From Hyphomicrobiales bacterium (GTDB lineage: Bacteria > Pseudomonadota > Alphaproteobacteria > Rhizobiales > Beijerinckiaceae): DNA of 64,000 nucleotides. Shown piece by piece: positions 45,532-54,347 of the stretch; position 1 is the first letter of the stretch, and each line of letters starts with the position of its first letter. A program made the translations under genes and the position numbers. The DNA lies in contig JAIXZO010000021.1 of assembly GCA_027489535.1 (NCBI GenBank), forward strand, positions 88,789 through 152,788, in the 5' to 3' direction. The notes under the pieces are model-generated. The model did not search any database. It saw only the letters and a program-made list of their open reading frames with translations, and had not been told where the DNA came from.

Positions 45532-48500
45532 TCAGCGGTCGTTTTCGATCACCCCGTACTGTCGCGCCACCATCATCTCACGAAGGACGACCGACATTCG
45601 TCTCGCGGATTCGTCGTCCTCGTCGTCGTCGTCACTGTCCGGCTCTTTCGCAATGGCCCGTGCGTCGACGCCGTCATTCTGGACTCTTTTATTCGAACTC
45701 TTCGCGGGGTTCTCGCCGTCGCGTTCTGGGGAGAGCCCGACGTGTTTTTGGGCCAGATCAGCAACGACGTCGGGCAGATCGATAGGATTTTCGTCGGTCT
45801 TGAACGCTTCCCGCCTCAGCTCGGCGATTCTTTCCGCGGTCACGCCGGGTCGGCCGACACGGATCGCGTCTCCCTGCAGCATTCCGAAAACCGCCAGCTT
45901 CCTCGCATCGAACAGCGTCTTGAAAATTTCCGCCAGCGAGATGTCGGGGGAGGGAGGAGCGTCGACCGCCTCGGCATTCGTCCGATTGAACAGGTTCACC
46001 CTATCGATCGCATTGGCCAACATGACTTGCGACCGGGAGAAGTTGCTGATGACGCCGGGAACGGGGACCCGCTCGCCTTCGAACGCTTCGAGAACGGCAT
46101 TGAGGCGGCAGGACGGTTCGATGGAAGCGTCTCCAATCACCGATGCGGCGGAAGCCACCAATTTGGCCCTCTTGTCCGGATCGTTTTGAATCACTGCTCG
46201 CGCCGCGTCGTCGAGCGTCGTGAGAAAACGGCTCACCAAGACCTTCGGATGGCCGAGTTGAGCCGCCGCGAGCATCCCGATGATGGCCGCCCGGTCCATC
46301 TTGGCCAAGGTCGTCGAGTTTCCGAAATCGATCATGGTCAGGGTTGCCCCTTGCCCTCCGGAACCGTCGTCCCTCTTGAAGAGCATGTTCCCGGCGTGAA
46401 GATCGCCGTGGTAAAAACCGGAGCCGAAGAGCGCCTCGTCGAGCCAAAGGCGGCCGAGTCGTCCCAGCCGATCCGCCAATTCTCGTCCGGCGACCAGCGC
46501 CGTTTCGGGATCGAAGCCCGGCGATGCCGGATCCAGCTCATCGACGGCCGCTTCGAGCGTTTTCCCGGGTGCTCGTTCTATCATCAGGGCAGAACGTGAC
46601 GGCGCGACCATTCCCATCCTGCGCATCGCGCGAATGCCGGTTTCATCCGCATCATTGTAGACGTGAGCGGCATCGGTGTTTCGAGCCTCGTTGCGAAGGT
46701 CCAACTCGTCGTCGACCTGATTCAGCACGGGGATGACCGATAACCACCTGACCGCGGCTTCGCCCTTGGCCGCTTCCTGCCTCGCCTCGACTTCGCGCTC
46801 CCATTCCTGTTTGTGACGCGCGGCAATCTGGTCGTGGACCGAGGGAGGAAGTTCCGGATCGGTCTCGATCGGCACATATTCAGGCTTGAAGATCGCTTCT
46901 GCGAAAGTGATCGCGAACAAGAGATCCCGTTCGCGGACGGCCCGTTGCTCGATGCCCGGCCGAAGCAACTTGATCACCACGCCCTGTCCCTCCGGATGAG
47001 CCCTCGTACGTGCTGTCGCCGAGATCGTCTCACCCACGGACGCCGCACCGAGCGAGCGGATATTCTCGAAGGCGGAAATTTCGCCGTCCGACGCTTCACG
47101 AACCTGCAGGAGCATCGCCTGTTTCATCTCGGCGTCGATGGGCTCCAGGTTCGATTTCAATTGCGCGAGCAGGTTGCGCATTTCGGGAGTCGAGGCGAAA
47201 TCTCCGAGCGCTTGCAGGATTTTCTTGAAGTACGGTCCAGTCGCCTTCAGCACTTCGAGTAATATTTCGGCGTCGAACTTTTGGGCGGCGCGAGTATGGG
47301 CCGAAACGAGTGCGGCGTAATCCGCCTCCTGCGGGGTCAAGGCCGGGCCATCCTTGACGGCAGCGGCGGCGAGGCGCTGCAGGCCCTGAAAGTAGCCGGT
47401 GATGATGGGCTTCGTCGTCCGCACCATCATTACCGGCATACGGTCCCAATCGAACGCTTTCTCCAGACTTTCGGAAAGCTCCTTCGCGGGAAACTCCTTC
47501 GCCGTCAGGGCGACGCCGTCGAGCATCGCGTCGATGCCTTTCGGCTCCGGATTTTCGACCGTCTGCTCGGAGATCTCCATCGCGCGGGCGAACTGAGGGG
47601 CCGAAACGAAGTTTTCGTCGAGCCGGCTGAGCGAAAGGGCGACTTTGCGGTCGAGCTTCAGCGCCTGAATCAGTCCGACCTGGACGGCCATCGGAAAACG
47701 ACACCGCGACGCAAGGAGAGGACAGACCGCCAGCGCGGTAGCCTCATAGCGATAATGCTTGAGCAATTCCCGTATCCGGGCGCCTTGGACGTCCTTCTCG
47801 TTCGTCCATTCCGCGGCGCTTTTCACATCCTTCGGGAACACGAGTTCACCCGCGAACTGGGCGATCCTCTTCCGCAGCGATGCAGAGGGATCAGTGAACA
47901 TGCGGCCGTTCTCGTCCGGCCGTTCGATCAGCGCGGGATCCGGAACCCCGCCCCGAGGAACCGGAATTCTAAGGTCCGCGAATTCACGTTCGCTCGCCAA
48001 GGCCTCCAAGCTCCGGCTGCTTTCCGGATCGACCGGACGCGCGTTGAACTCCCGCGCAATGCTCCCAAGTTCCTCGAGAAGCCGATCTCTGCGGTAGGCG
48101 TCGGCACGTGCCAGTTCACGCGCGATGCGGCTCAGCGTGCTTGTGTCGAGTACGTCCAGAACGTTGCGATAGGACCTCACATTCTCCCCGTCGACGGCAC
48201 GGATCACCTTCATCGCGGCAGCGCGAACCGCCGACTCCCGCGCCGGATTCCCGCGGCCTTCGACGAACTTTTTCAGAGACTTCCACCGCCCGCTGCCGAC
48301 GCCGGTGTCGACGCGATTGTCGGATGAAGAAACCTTGCGGGCGTCGGGCCCAGCTTCGGGGTGGCGAAGCGGGAAGACCCTCACGGTCCGCTTCAGTTTC
48401 CCGGAGAATGCCAATCCGAGAAACGGAAGCACCAACGCGCTCGTCCAAAGGCCCGCCCGCCCCGACGCGGAGTGCTTGGCACGCAGGCCGATCCGCGTTT

Positions 48501-48579
48501 GCCCGAGGCCGTACTCCGCGCTCGCAACATTTTGATCGAGCATGCGCCCGACCTTCACGTTGATGGGATCGATTGCCAT
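45532..48579 (-). CDS. Large ABC1/UbiB-like kinase domain protein, candidate type III effector
   Basis: A 1015-residue protein whose residues about 500-800 form an ABC1 (UbiB/ADCK) protein-kinase-like domain: the alanine-rich loop LGAASVGETISA, K537 in GVVIKLLRPG, HGDLHAGN with D726, and IDFGNS with D751. The KxGQ motif common in UbiB proteins was not found. About 500 residues of unknown, mostly helical sequence precede the domain, and an acidic tail (SDDDDEDDES) lies near the end. It is 33 bases downstream of a CesT-type chaperone on the same strand, the layout of type III effectors and their chaperones. ATG 48579 is chosen for its GGTGGAG site. A housekeeping UbiB role is unlikely given the size and neighbour. 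Confidence 0.75.
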   Translation of the reverse strand: MAIDPINVKVGRMLDQNVASAEYGLGQTRIGLRAKHSASGRAGLWTSALVLPFLGLAFSGKLKRTVRVFPLRHPEAGPDARKVSSSDNRVDTGVGSGRWKSLKKFVEGRGNPARESAVRAAAMKVIRAVDGENVRSYRNVLDVLDTSTLSRIARELARADAYRRDRLLEELGSIAREFNARPVDPESSRSLEALASEREFADLRIPVPRGGVPDPALIERPDENGRMFTDPSASLRKRIAQFAGELVFPKDVKSAAEWTNEKDVQGARIRELLKHYRYEATALAVCPLLASRCRFPMAVQVGLIQALKLDRKVALSLSRLDENFVSAPQFARAMEISEQTVENPEPKGIDAMLDGVALTAKEFPAKELSESLEKAFDWDRMPVMMVRTTKPIITGYFQGLQRLAAAAVKDGPALTPQEADYAALVSAHTRAAQKFDAEILLEVLKATGPYFKKILQALGDFASTPEMRNLLAQLKSNLEPIDAEMKQAMLLQVREASDGEISAFENIRSLGAASVGETISATARTRAHPEGQGVVIKLLRPGIEQRAVRERDLLFAITFAEAIFKPEYVPIETDPELPPSVHDQIAARHKQEWEREVEARQEAAKGEAAVRWLSVIPVLNQVDDELDLRNEARNTDAAHVYNDADETGIRAMRRMGMVAPSRSALMIERAPGKTLEAAVDELDPASPGFDPETALVAGRELADRLGRLGRLWLDEALFGSGFYHGDLHAGNMLFKRDDGSGGQGATLTMIDFGNSTTLAKMDRAAIIGMLAAAQLGHPKVLVSRFLTTLDDAARAVIQNDPDKRAKLVASAASVIGDASIEPSCRLNAVLEAFEGERVPVPGVISNFSRSQVMLANAIDRVNLFNRTNAEAVDAPPSPDISLAEIFKTLFDARKLAVFGMLQGDAIRVGRPGVTAERIAELRREAFKTDENPIDLPDVVADLAQKHVGLSPERDGENPAKSSNKRVQNDGVDARAIAKEPDSDDDDEDDESARRMSVVLREMMVARQYGVIENDR

Positions 48580-48612
48580 GGCGTTACGCTCCACCGAGAG
48601 AATGGCTGATGG

Positions 48613-49131
48613 TCAAATTCGCGTCCAAGCGCGTTCGTGAAGGTCCGGCGCGGGCGCCGTCTCTCCTCCGTCCATCATCTCACGTGCGGCTTGGCTCAAC
48701 TGTTCCTGAAGATGGAGCGAACTTTCAAGAAACCGGTCCAACACGGCGATTAAGTCTTCTTCTTCGATACGGTCGAGTACGATCCCGTAAGTGTAGGAGA
48801 TCCGATCACCGTCCTCATTGAGACCGAGGGCTCCGCCTCTGCTCTCCAGAAGCAAGTAGTTCAGCTTCAATGCGCATTCGATGAACGGCAGTCTCGCGCC
48901 GTTCGGTACTGCGGCGATGTCGCTGTTCAAATAGAGTATCGGACTGCCGTCAGGGCAGACCAACGAGAAGACAAATCGATCTTTGAAATCGAGCGAGATA
49001 AATCCGTCGGCGTCGAAGGCCAATCCCTCCGCGTCGAGATCTTCGGCGAGTATTTCAACGAACCGTTTTGCGAGAGGGTGCGGCATCCAGATGTCCGAGT
49101 CGTCTTCGATGCCGACAATTAACACCGGCAT
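48613..49131 (-). CDS. CesT-like type III secretion chaperone
   Basis: A 172-residue small acidic protein. The pattern AKRFVEILAEDLDAEGLAFDADGFISLDF, then ALKLNYLLLESRGGALGLNEDGDRISYTY and a terminal amphipathic helix LIAVLDRFLESSLHLQEQLSQ follows the CesT/Tir-chaperone fold (helix, strands, helix, strands, helix). Such chaperones bind an effector's N terminus before export. An in-frame ATG at 49086 (MPHPLAKRF) fits the normal family start better than 49131. The next gene downstream, the ABC1-like protein, is its probable client. No type III apparatus gene is in the window. Confidence 0.65.
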   Translation of the reverse strand: MPVLIVGIEDDSDIWMPHPLAKRFVEILAEDLDAEGLAFDADGFISLDFKDRFVFSLVCPDGSPILYLNSDIAAVPNGARLPFIECALKLNYLLLESRGGALGLNEDGDRISYTYGIVLDRIEEEDLIAVLDRFLESSLHLQEQLSQAAREMMDGGETAPAPDLHERAWTRI

Positions 49132-49272
49132 TTCGGGAGCGGCAACAACACGAAAATCCTGCGAGAGCCCCCGACTCGCGGACGGCGGACCCTCGTGCTG
49201 GCATGATTTGTGGACTGCGAGCTTCTGCTTCGCCGACGCGGCGGGCGCGGGAAGCTGCGGTCGATGCAGTCG

Positions 49273-50022
49273 TCAGGCGGGCTGCGCCGCTGACAGTCCG
49301 ATCACCCCGTGAGACTGGATGCGCTCCGTGACGAAACCGCCGGCACAGGCGGCGCGGACGACATCGGACAGCCATGCGGAGACGGCGGGATCCTGCGAGC
49401 GGGCGCAGCCGACGGCCTGCTGAACGATCATGAAGCCGGGTTGAAGAACGCGCATGTCCGCGGGCAGATCGGCGATCAGTTTCGATTTGAGGCTTGCGAT
49501 CACGTCCGCGCCGCCGGACATGAAAATCTCGAAACATGCGTCGATGCCTTCCGCGGGCACGATCGAGGCGGAGCGGATATTGCGCTCGAGCCACAGCGTG
49601 AACGCGGCGCGGGCCATCGTGACGATGCGGATGCCGGGGCGATCCACATCGGCGTTCACGGCGAGGTCCGAACCGTCGCGGACGGCGTAACAGGCCTCGA
49701 TCTCGGCGTAAGCGGGCGTGAACGCCATCGTCTCGGCACGCTGCGGTTCGGCCCCGATCAGCCCGATGTCCCATGCGTCCCGGGCGACCGCATCGGCCAA
49801 CACGCCGGGCGTCTCGAACGGTACCAGCACGCAGGGCACGCCGAGCGCCGCGGCGACGGCACGCGCCATGTCCGGAGAAACGCCGTCCGGATCACCATCC
49901 GCCGTGCGACCGGAAACGAGCAGGCCGTTCGAGAGATTGATGCCGGCCCGCAAGACGCCGTGCGGGGTAAGAGCCGCACGAACGGCGGCCGACGGCTGCG
50001 GCGCATCGAATGAAGGGGTCAT
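49273..50022 (-). CDS. Solute-binding protein family 3-like protein without signal peptide
   Basis: A 249-residue protein with the fold of amino-acid-binding periplasmic proteins: GVLRAGINLSNGLLVS, GVSPDMARAVAAALGVPC, WDIGLIGAEPQRAETMAFTPAY and FEIFMSGGADVIASLK are standard. No signal peptide is present after MTPSFDAPQPSAA, so it may be cytosolic or mis-targeted, and it may bind a metabolite for sensing. No transporter partners flank it. GGAAGGA precedes ATG 50022. Confidence 0.8.
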   Translation of the reverse strand: MTPSFDAPQPSAAVRAALTPHGVLRAGINLSNGLLVSGRTADGDPDGVSPDMARAVAAALGVPCVLVPFETPGVLADAVARDAWDIGLIGAEPQRAETMAFTPAYAEIEACYAVRDGSDLAVNADVDRPGIRIVTMARAAFTLWLERNIRSASIVPAEGIDACFEIFMSGGADVIASLKSKLIADLPADMRVLQPGFMIVQQAVGCARSQDPAVSAWLSDVVRAACAGGFVTERIQSHGVIGLSAAQPA

Positions 50023-50123
50023 GGAATTTCGTCCTTCCGGGCCGGCTGCGGGGACCGCCCGCTGCGTGACGAGATCTTGAGCGCCGAGTTCAGTCGGCCG
50101 ACCGAACGGTCGCCGGATTTACG

Positions 50124-51629
50124 TCAGACGTCGAGTTTCTGATTGTACTCGCCGACGCTGGGCTCCTTGCGGAGGATGGCGTCGACCGCGCGGAACATGT
50201 CCCTCATGCGCTCGGCCGATACGGGGCTTTCGACCACGACCACCAGTTCCGGCTTGTTGGAGGAGGCGCGGATGAGGCCCCATGTGCCGTCCGCGCAGGT
50301 GACGCGCACGCCGTTGACGGTGACGACGTCGCGGATGGACTGGCCGGCGATGGTTTCGCCGCCGTCGCGCATCGCTTCGATGGTCTTCACCGCACGCGCG
50401 ACCACGTCGTATTTGACCTCGTCCGCGCAATGCGGCGCCATCGTGGGCGAGCCGTAGGTGACCGGAAGCGCGCGGTAGAGGTCCGCCATGCTCTTGTCCG
50501 GGTTGCGGTCGAGCATGTCGAGAACGGCGATGGCGGTGACGACGCCGTCGTCGTAACCGCGGCCGACGGGCGCGTTGAAGAAGAAGTGGCCCGATTTTTC
50601 AAAGCCCGCGAGCGCCTTGAGGTCGGCCACGCGGCGCTTGATGTAGGAGTGGCCGGTCTTCCAGTAATCGGCCTTGACGCCCGAGGCGATCAGCTCCGGG
50701 TCCGTCGCGAACAGGCCGGTGGACTTCACGTCGACGACGAAGGTCGCGCCAGGATGGAGCTTCGACAGGTCGCGCGCCAACATCACGCCGATCTTGTCGG
50801 CGAAGATTTCGTTGCCCTCGTCGTCGACGACGCCGCAGCGGTCGCCGTCGCCGTCGAAGCCGAGACCGACGTCGGCCCCCGTCTCGCGCACCTTGTCGGC
50901 GATGGCATGAAGCATCTTCATGTCTTCGGGGTTCGGATTGTAGCGCGGGAAGGTGTAGTCGAGCTCGACGTCCAGCGGGATCACGTCCACGCCGAGATTC
51001 TCGAGGATGCGGGGCGCGATGAAGCCCGCCGTGCCGTTGCCGCAGGCTGCGACGGCACGGATGCGGCGCTTGAAAGGCGTGCGGTTCGTGAGGTCGGCGA
51101 AATAGCGCTCGGCGAACTCGTGGACGTACACGTAGGAGCCGCCGGGCTGCATCGTGGACCGGCCTTCGAGCACGATGTCGCGCAGGCGGCCCATCTCGTC
51201 CGGACCGAAGGTGACGGGACGCTGCGCGCCCATCTTCACGCCCGTCCAGCCGTTGTCGTTGTGAGACGCCGTGACCATCGCCACGCAGGGCACGTCCAAT
51301 TCGAACTGTGCGAAATAGGCCATCGGGGAAAGCGCCAGACCGATGTCGTGCACCTTGCAGCCGGCCGCCATGAGCCCCGTGATCAGCGCCATCTTGATGG
51401 ACTGCGAATAGGCGCGATAATCATGCCCCGTCACGATTTCGGGCTTCACGCCCATCTCGCGGATCAAGGTGCCGAGCCCCATGCCGAGAGCTTGGACGCC
51501 CATCAGATTGATCTCTTTTTCGAAGTACCAGCGCGCATCGTACTCGCGGAAACCGGTCGGCTTCACCATGGGCAGGAGCTCATAGGCGGCCGTGTTGACG
51601 GCAAGCGAGGGGTGCGGCTTGGGAAACAT
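50124..51629 (-). CDS. Phosphomannomutase/phosphoglucomutase
   Basis: A 501-residue alpha-D-phosphohexomutase that interconverts hexose 1- and 6-phosphates for polysaccharide and sugar nucleotide synthesis. The phosphoserine loop is VTASHNDNGWTG, the metal loop GFDGDGDR, the sugar-binding loop near GEKSGH-like GFEKSGHFFF and the C-terminal phosphate site RASSNKPELVVVVE. It resembles AlgC/ManB-type bifunctional enzymes. Sequence upstream of ATG 51629 in the same frame belongs to the neighbouring gene's non-coding strand. Confidence 0.93.
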   Translation of the reverse strand: MFPKPHPSLAVNTAAYELLPMVKPTGFREYDARWYFEKEINLMGVQALGMGLGTLIREMGVKPEIVTGHDYRAYSQSIKMALITGLMAAGCKVHDIGLALSPMAYFAQFELDVPCVAMVTASHNDNGWTGVKMGAQRPVTFGPDEMGRLRDIVLEGRSTMQPGGSYVYVHEFAERYFADLTNRTPFKRRIRAVAACGNGTAGFIAPRILENLGVDVIPLDVELDYTFPRYNPNPEDMKMLHAIADKVRETGADVGLGFDGDGDRCGVVDDEGNEIFADKIGVMLARDLSKLHPGATFVVDVKSTGLFATDPELIASGVKADYWKTGHSYIKRRVADLKALAGFEKSGHFFFNAPVGRGYDDGVVTAIAVLDMLDRNPDKSMADLYRALPVTYGSPTMAPHCADEVKYDVVARAVKTIEAMRDGGETIAGQSIRDVVTVNGVRVTCADGTWGLIRASSNKPELVVVVESPVSAERMRDMFRAVDAILRKEPSVGEYNQKLDV

Positions 51630-51709
51630 GGAGATCCTCGTTTCGATGGAACGTGCGCAAACTGACGCGGCCAAGGCGTCGACGCAACCCTGAACTCGCC
51701 GACGGAGGA

Positions 51710-52255
51710 TCAGCGGCGCTCGGGTTGGGAGAGTTCCATCTCGCGGCCGTTCATCACGACGCGGAGACGCGACAGGTAGTTTTGCCCGAGAAGATTGTAG
51801 GGCAGGCCCGACGAGCCATCGAGGATGTAGATCTTGAGGTTTCGCTCGGTGATCCCGCCGATCACGACGGTGTCGAGCTCCGCCATGGCCGCTTTGACGG
51901 TGCCGTTGGCGGTCTGCAGACTGTGTTTGAAATCCTCCGGGCGAGGCCGAAGGCCGACGGCGAGGGCGTCCTGATGGCGCAGGACGGTCAGGCTCGCTCC
52001 GGTGTCGACGACGGCTCTGACCCGAACGCCGTTGAAAAGAGCATCGGCGATGAAGGACCCCTCGCGGCCGGCGGGGACGAGGGCTCTGCCGATGACGGCC
52101 GGAGTCGCTTCGGACGGGGTCGGCACGGCGAGATAGGCGGCCAAACGCGCGCCGTTGCCCTGCACGTGCTGGACGATCGACCAAACGACCGGGCCGCCTG
52201 CACTGCAAAACACAACCAATACGATCAATTTTATGTAACGCGAAAGCATTATCAT
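51710..52255 (-). CDS. Retropepsin-like aspartic protease (clan AA, membrane anchored)
   Basis: A 181-residue protein. An N-terminal helix (YIKLIVLVVFCSAGGPVVWSIV) anchors it to the inner membrane. The periplasmic domain contains the single catalytic motif VVDTGASLTVL and the later ANGTVKAAMAELDTVVIGG, as in the TIGR02281 clan AA proteins of alphaproteobacteria; one domain needs to dimerise to be active. ATG 52255 or 52249 begins the protein. Its substrate is unknown. It is 80 bases upstream of the mutase gene on the same strand. Confidence 0.88.
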   Translation of the reverse strand: MIMLSRYIKLIVLVVFCSAGGPVVWSIVQHVQGNGARLAAYLAVPTPSEATPAVIGRALVPAGREGSFIADALFNGVRVRAVVDTGASLTVLRHQDALAVGLRPRPEDFKHSLQTANGTVKAAMAELDTVVIGGITERNLKIYILDGSSGLPYNLLGQNYLSRLRVVMNGREMELSQPERR

Positions 52256-52496
52256 ACAACCAGCCAACTGTCGGAGAGGATAGCTCAGCCGAAAGTGGCG
52301 TACAAGCCCATAGAACAGAAGCCTTATCCCATCGCATAACCATGACGAAAACAGTTCATCACGCCATTTGATTCTTCAGGTTGCATTTGAACGTGCAACC
52401 TGACGCTGCGGTCGGACGAATCCCTTCGGCGGTCCGTCGTCTCCTTAAGTTTTGCCCTCCGCGACCGTCTTCACTCCCGTGGCATGAGAGGCGTCG

Positions 52497-52742
52497 ATGC
52501 GGATCACATTCAATCCCACCATCATGCGGACGGCTCCCGTCCGAGCGATCAGCGCCGTGCGCCGCAAGCCTGCGACGGAGGACGCGGATTCCGTCGACGA
52601 GACTGCCGAAGCCGGGCGGCCGGTGACCACGAACCTGTCGTCCGAAGGGCGCACCATCGCCTCTTCGGCGAAAGGGCGCGGCGGCGCGGGCGAGAACAAG
52701 GGCGCGCTTTGGAACGTGATGGTCAATCTGGCGAAGCTCTGA
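52497..52742 (+). CDS. Small protein, unknown function
   Basis: An 81-residue protein with a basic N terminus (MRITFNPTIMRTAPVRAISAV), an acidic and Ser/Thr-rich middle and the end LWNVMVNLAKL. AGAGG five bases before ATG 52497 favours it as real. No domain is recognised. A frame of similar size exists on the other strand over the same bases but has no clear ribosome site. Confidence 0.45.
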   Translation: MRITFNPTIMRTAPVRAISAVRRKPATEDADSVDETAEAGRPVTTNLSSEGRTIASSAKGRGGAGENKGALWNVMVNLAKL

Positions 52743-52791
52743 ACCGGGCGTCCGCGAGCGAGGCCGACTGAAGCAGATCGGCCGGGCGCGC

Positions 52792-53697
52792 TCAGGCTTG
52801 AAAGACGGAGGCGAGGTTCTCGATGGCGGCGACATCCGGAACGCCGGCCCTAGCGCCCGCCGCGGTGCAGGCTAGTGCTCCCGCCGCCGCGCCACGGGCC
52901 AGAGCACCGGTAAATCCGTAACCGCGCGACAAGGCGGCGGCGAAGGCTCCGCAGAACGCATCTCCGGCGCCGACGGTGTCGACCACATCCACCCGAAAGG
53001 CCGGGACCGAGCGGCGGACACCGCTCCACCATCCCACCACGCCGCGCGCACCGAGCGTGACGACGCAAGCGGTGCCGCGCGCATCGATGATGCGGGCGAT
53101 GTTCTCGGGGTCGGTCTCGGAAAGGTGAAGTCGTTGCGCGACGGCGAGCGCCTCCGCTTCGTTGACGATCAGCACGTCCACCGTCGGGAGCGCAGCCGTA
53201 TCGAAACCTTGGACGGGCGCGGCATTGACGACCACGCGTGCGCCGCATGCCTTTGCCCGGGCGGCGGCCGCGAGCGACGCATCGGCGGCGATTTCACCTT
53301 GAAGCAGGAGGATGTCGTGCTCGGACAGGGCGAGCGCGTGGAGCGCATCGGCCCCGAGATCGGCGTTCGCGCCCGACGCGACCATGATGATGTTCTCGCC
53401 CGCCGGATCGACCCCGATGAAGGCCGCGCCCGTGGGAGACGCCGTACGGACCACATGGGACAGGTCGACGCCTACAGCGACGAGATCGGCCAGCGCGACG
53501 TCGGCGAACGCGTCATGCCCGACGGCTCCGAGGAATGCCACCTTCGCGCCGGCACGCGCGGCCGCATAGGCTTGATTGGCACCCTTGCCGCCGCCGAAGA
53601 TTTCGTAGCGCGGACCCGCAACCGTCTCCCCGGGGCGGGGCAGCGCCGCCACCCGCGTGACGAGATCGGCATTGACGGAGCCGAAGACGACGATCAC
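52792..53697 (-). CDS. rbsK: Ribokinase-family sugar kinase
   Basis: A PfkB-type kinase of 301 residues. The substrate motifs FGSVNADLVTRV and GGGKGANQAYAAA are typical of ribokinases, and the ATP/anion-hole motif is DTVGAGDAFCGAF with the catalytic aspartate. It begins inside the end of the dgoA-like gene (4-base overlap), so it may phosphorylate a sugar related to that pathway rather than ribose. Confidence 0.88.
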   Translation of the reverse strand: MIVVFGSVNADLVTRVAALPRPGETVAGPRYEIFGGGKGANQAYAAARAGAKVAFLGAVGHDAFADVALADLVAVGVDLSHVVRTASPTGAAFIGVDPAGENIIMVASGANADLGADALHALALSEHDILLLQGEIAADASLAAAARAKACGARVVVNAAPVQGFDTAALPTVDVLIVNEAEALAVAQRLHLSETDPENIARIIDARGTACVVTLGARGVVGWWSGVRRSVPAFRVDVVDTVGAGDAFCGAFAAALSRGYGFTGALARGAAAGALACTAAGARAGVPDVAAIENLASVFQA

Positions 53698-54347
53698 GCG
53701 CCGCGCGCTCCGAATGCCGCCGCATAGGCCGCGCCGAAGGCCCGCGCCCGCTCGCCGACGTCTGCGGCCGTCATGCCGGGCTTGTAGAGCGCGGAGCCGA
53801 TGCCGAAGCCGGACACGGGCCCGCCCGCCCAGCGACCGAGATCGTCCGCCGCGACGCCTCCGACGACGACGATGCGCACGCCTTTGGGGAGGACGGCCGA
53901 CATGGCACGCACGCCCGCGGGGGACGTCGCCTCGCCCGGGAATATCTTCAGGACGTCCGCGCCCGCTTCGAGCGCCGCGGCGGCTTCCGTCGGCGTGAAC
54001 ACGCCTGGAGCGGAGACGAGGCCGAGCGCCTTGGTGCGCGTGATGACGGCGGGGTTCGCGTTGGGCGAGACCACGAGCGTGCCGCCGGCGGCGGCGACGG
54101 TTTCGACGTCGGCCGGACGATAGACGGTGCCCGCGCCCACGACCGCCCTGCCCGCAAAGGCGGCGCTCATGCGGGCGATGCTGTCCAGCGGCTCCGGCGA
54201 ATTCAACGGCACTTCCATGATGCGGAAGCCCGCCGCCAGCAACGCCTCGCCCACCGGCACCGCCTCCTCGGGCGTGATGCCGCGCAGAATGGCGATGAGC
54301 GGACAGGCGCGGAAGGCCGCGTCGAAGGCGTCGAGATGGCGGGTCAT
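53694..54347 (-). CDS. dgoA: 2-dehydro-3-deoxy-6-phosphogalactonate aldolase
   Basis: A class I aldolase of 217 residues, from the KDPG/KDPGal group. It splits the phosphorylated 2-keto-3-deoxygalactonate to pyruvate and glyceraldehyde 3-phosphate. Motifs are LIAILRGITPEEA with the catalytic glutamate, MEVPLNSPEPL (a KDPGal-type feature), VGAGTVY and the Schiff-base lysine in ADVLKIFPGE. The start overlaps dgoK by four bases (ATGA). Confidence 0.92.
   Translation of the reverse strand: MTRHLDAFDAAFRACPLIAILRGITPEEAVPVGEALLAAGFRIMEVPLNSPEPLDSIARMSAAFAGRAVVGAGTVYRPADVETVAAAGGTLVVSPNANPAVITRTKALGLVSAPGVFTPTEAAAALEAGADVLKIFPGEATSPAGVRAMSAVLPKGVRIVVVGGVAADDLGRWAGGPVSGFGIGSALYKPGMTAADVGERARAFGAAYAAAFGARGA

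Noticed and set aside
52445..52726. Minus-strand small frame opposite the 81-residue protein
   Set aside because: It lacks a clear ribosome site, whereas the plus-strand frame has AGAGG at normal distance. It remains possible but less likely.
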